From Coprococcus sp. (GTDB taxonomy: Bacteria > Bacillota > Clostridia > Lachnospirales > Lachnospiraceae), in contig JAEDGN010000099.1 in the NCBI GenBank assembly GCA_016297495.1, positions 1-5,761 on the forward strand: 5,761 nt of DNA, given 5' to 3'. Made by a program: the position numbers and the translations under genes. The stretch's first letter is position 1. Each line of letters starts with the position of its first letter. Positions 5,528-5,761 of this stretch are shown here, piece by piece. Under the pieces are notes generated by a model. That model had not been told where the DNA came from. It ran no database searches and saw only the letters and a program-made list of their open reading frames with translations.

Positions 5528-5601
5528 CGTGCGTGAGAGGATTCGAACCCCCGACACCTTGGTCCGTAGCCAAGTGCTCTATCCAGCTGAGCTACACACA
5601 C
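5528..5601 (-). tRNA. tRNA-Arg (ACG)
   Basis: The acceptor stem pairs GTGTGTG (5595-5601) with CACGCAC (5529-5535), including one G-U pair, with discriminator G at 5528. The anticodon stem CTTGG/CCAAG closes the loop CTACGGA, giving ACG; A34 is usually converted to inosine by TadA and reads CGU, CGC and CGA. The T-arm GGGGG-TTCGAAT-CCTCT is complete. CCA is not encoded, so it must be added after transcription. It is the last tRNA of the cluster, 14 bases after tRNA-Leu. Confidence 0.96.
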
Positions 5602-5615
5602 ATATTATGCTATTA

Positions 5616-5701
5616 TGCCGGCGACCGGAATCGAACCGGTACGGACGATTAGGTCCGCAGGATTTTAAGTCCTGTGCGTCTGCCAGTTCCGCCACGCCGG
5701 C
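5616..5701 (-). tRNA. tRNA-Leu (TAA)
   Basis: This 86-base class II tRNA has acceptor GCCGGCG/CGCCGGC, discriminator A at 5616, anticodon stem CAGGA/TCCTG around CTTAAAA (anticodon TAA), a long variable arm (CGGAC/GTCCG) and the T-arm ACCGG-TTCGATT-CCGGT. CCA is not encoded. It lies between tRNA-Val (5 bases upstream) and tRNA-Arg. Confidence 0.96.
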
Positions 5702-5706
5702 AACAC

Positions 5707-5761
5707 TGGAACCTATAGGGCTCGAACCTATGACCCTCTGCTTGTAAGGCAGATGCTCTCC
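5707..5761 (-). tRNA. tRNA-Val (TAC), 5' part cut by window edge
   Basis: Anticodon stem TCTGC/GCAGA closes the loop CTTACAA, giving TAC (valine). The T-arm ATAGG-TTCGAGC-CCTAT and the 3' acceptor strand AGGTTCC with discriminator A at 5707 are present. The acceptor 5' strand and most of the D-arm lie beyond 5761. CCA is not encoded. It belongs to the Val-Leu-Arg cluster, whose promoter is outside the window. Confidence 0.94.

Noticed and set aside
5397..5747. Plus-strand open frame of 116 codons with an RERIRTPD-type sequence
   Set aside because: It runs antisense through the tRNA-Arg, Leu and Val genes; this is a well-known spurious translation of tRNA DNA and has no ribosome binding site.

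Overview
The window looks like ordinary chromosome from a low-GC Gram-positive anaerobe of the class Clostridia, most likely Lachnospiraceae. This assignment is inference. It rests on strong AGGAGG-type ribosome binding sites, the gene families present (YpsC-type RNA methyltransferase, RdgB next to a YfcE/YsnB phosphodiesterase, a clostridial papain-like peptidase with a lectin-like tail), tRNA genes without encoded CCA, and base composition. Every feature I can support is on the minus strand, so transcription runs from high to low coordinates.

Reading in the direction of transcription: positions 5761-5528 hold the end of a tRNA cluster, Val(TAC, 5' end outside the window), Leu(TAA) and Arg(ACG). 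The cluster is closed by a near-perfect palindromic terminator (5484-5521). A short stretch follows with two tRNA T-arm-like fragments and a 9-bp hairpin. Next come a DUF5662-family gene (4867-5418) and a 61-residue Asn/Ser-rich protein with 33-bp tandem repeats (4618-4803), closed by a GC-rich hairpin (4579-4599). A single-domain rhodanese gene (4177-4479) then appears to have its own promoter and a terminator-like hairpin.

From 4142 down to 142 lies a tight four-gene operon with a good sigma-A-type promoter (4114-4142): a THUMP-domain RNA methyltransferase; a membrane-anchored or secreted C1 (papain-like) peptidase that starts with TTG and overlaps the methyltransferase stop by four bases; the XTP/dITP pyrophosphatase RdgB; and a YfcE/MJ0936-type metallophosphodiesterase. 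A consensus promoter (88-116) then drives a tRNA-Pro(TGG) gene cut by the left edge.

Three of the four operon genes belong to RNA modification, nucleotide-pool cleaning and phosphodiester hydrolysis. The extracytoplasmic protease is the outsider. I see no clear new defence or mobile system. The points most worth a second look are the protease locked into a housekeeping operon, the low-complexity repeat protein with a possible sporulation-type promoter, and the tRNA-like debris beside the DUF5662 gene. No gene-free stretch exceeds 300 bases; the largest gaps (4480-4617, 5419-5527, 4079-4176) hold the promoters and hairpins listed.
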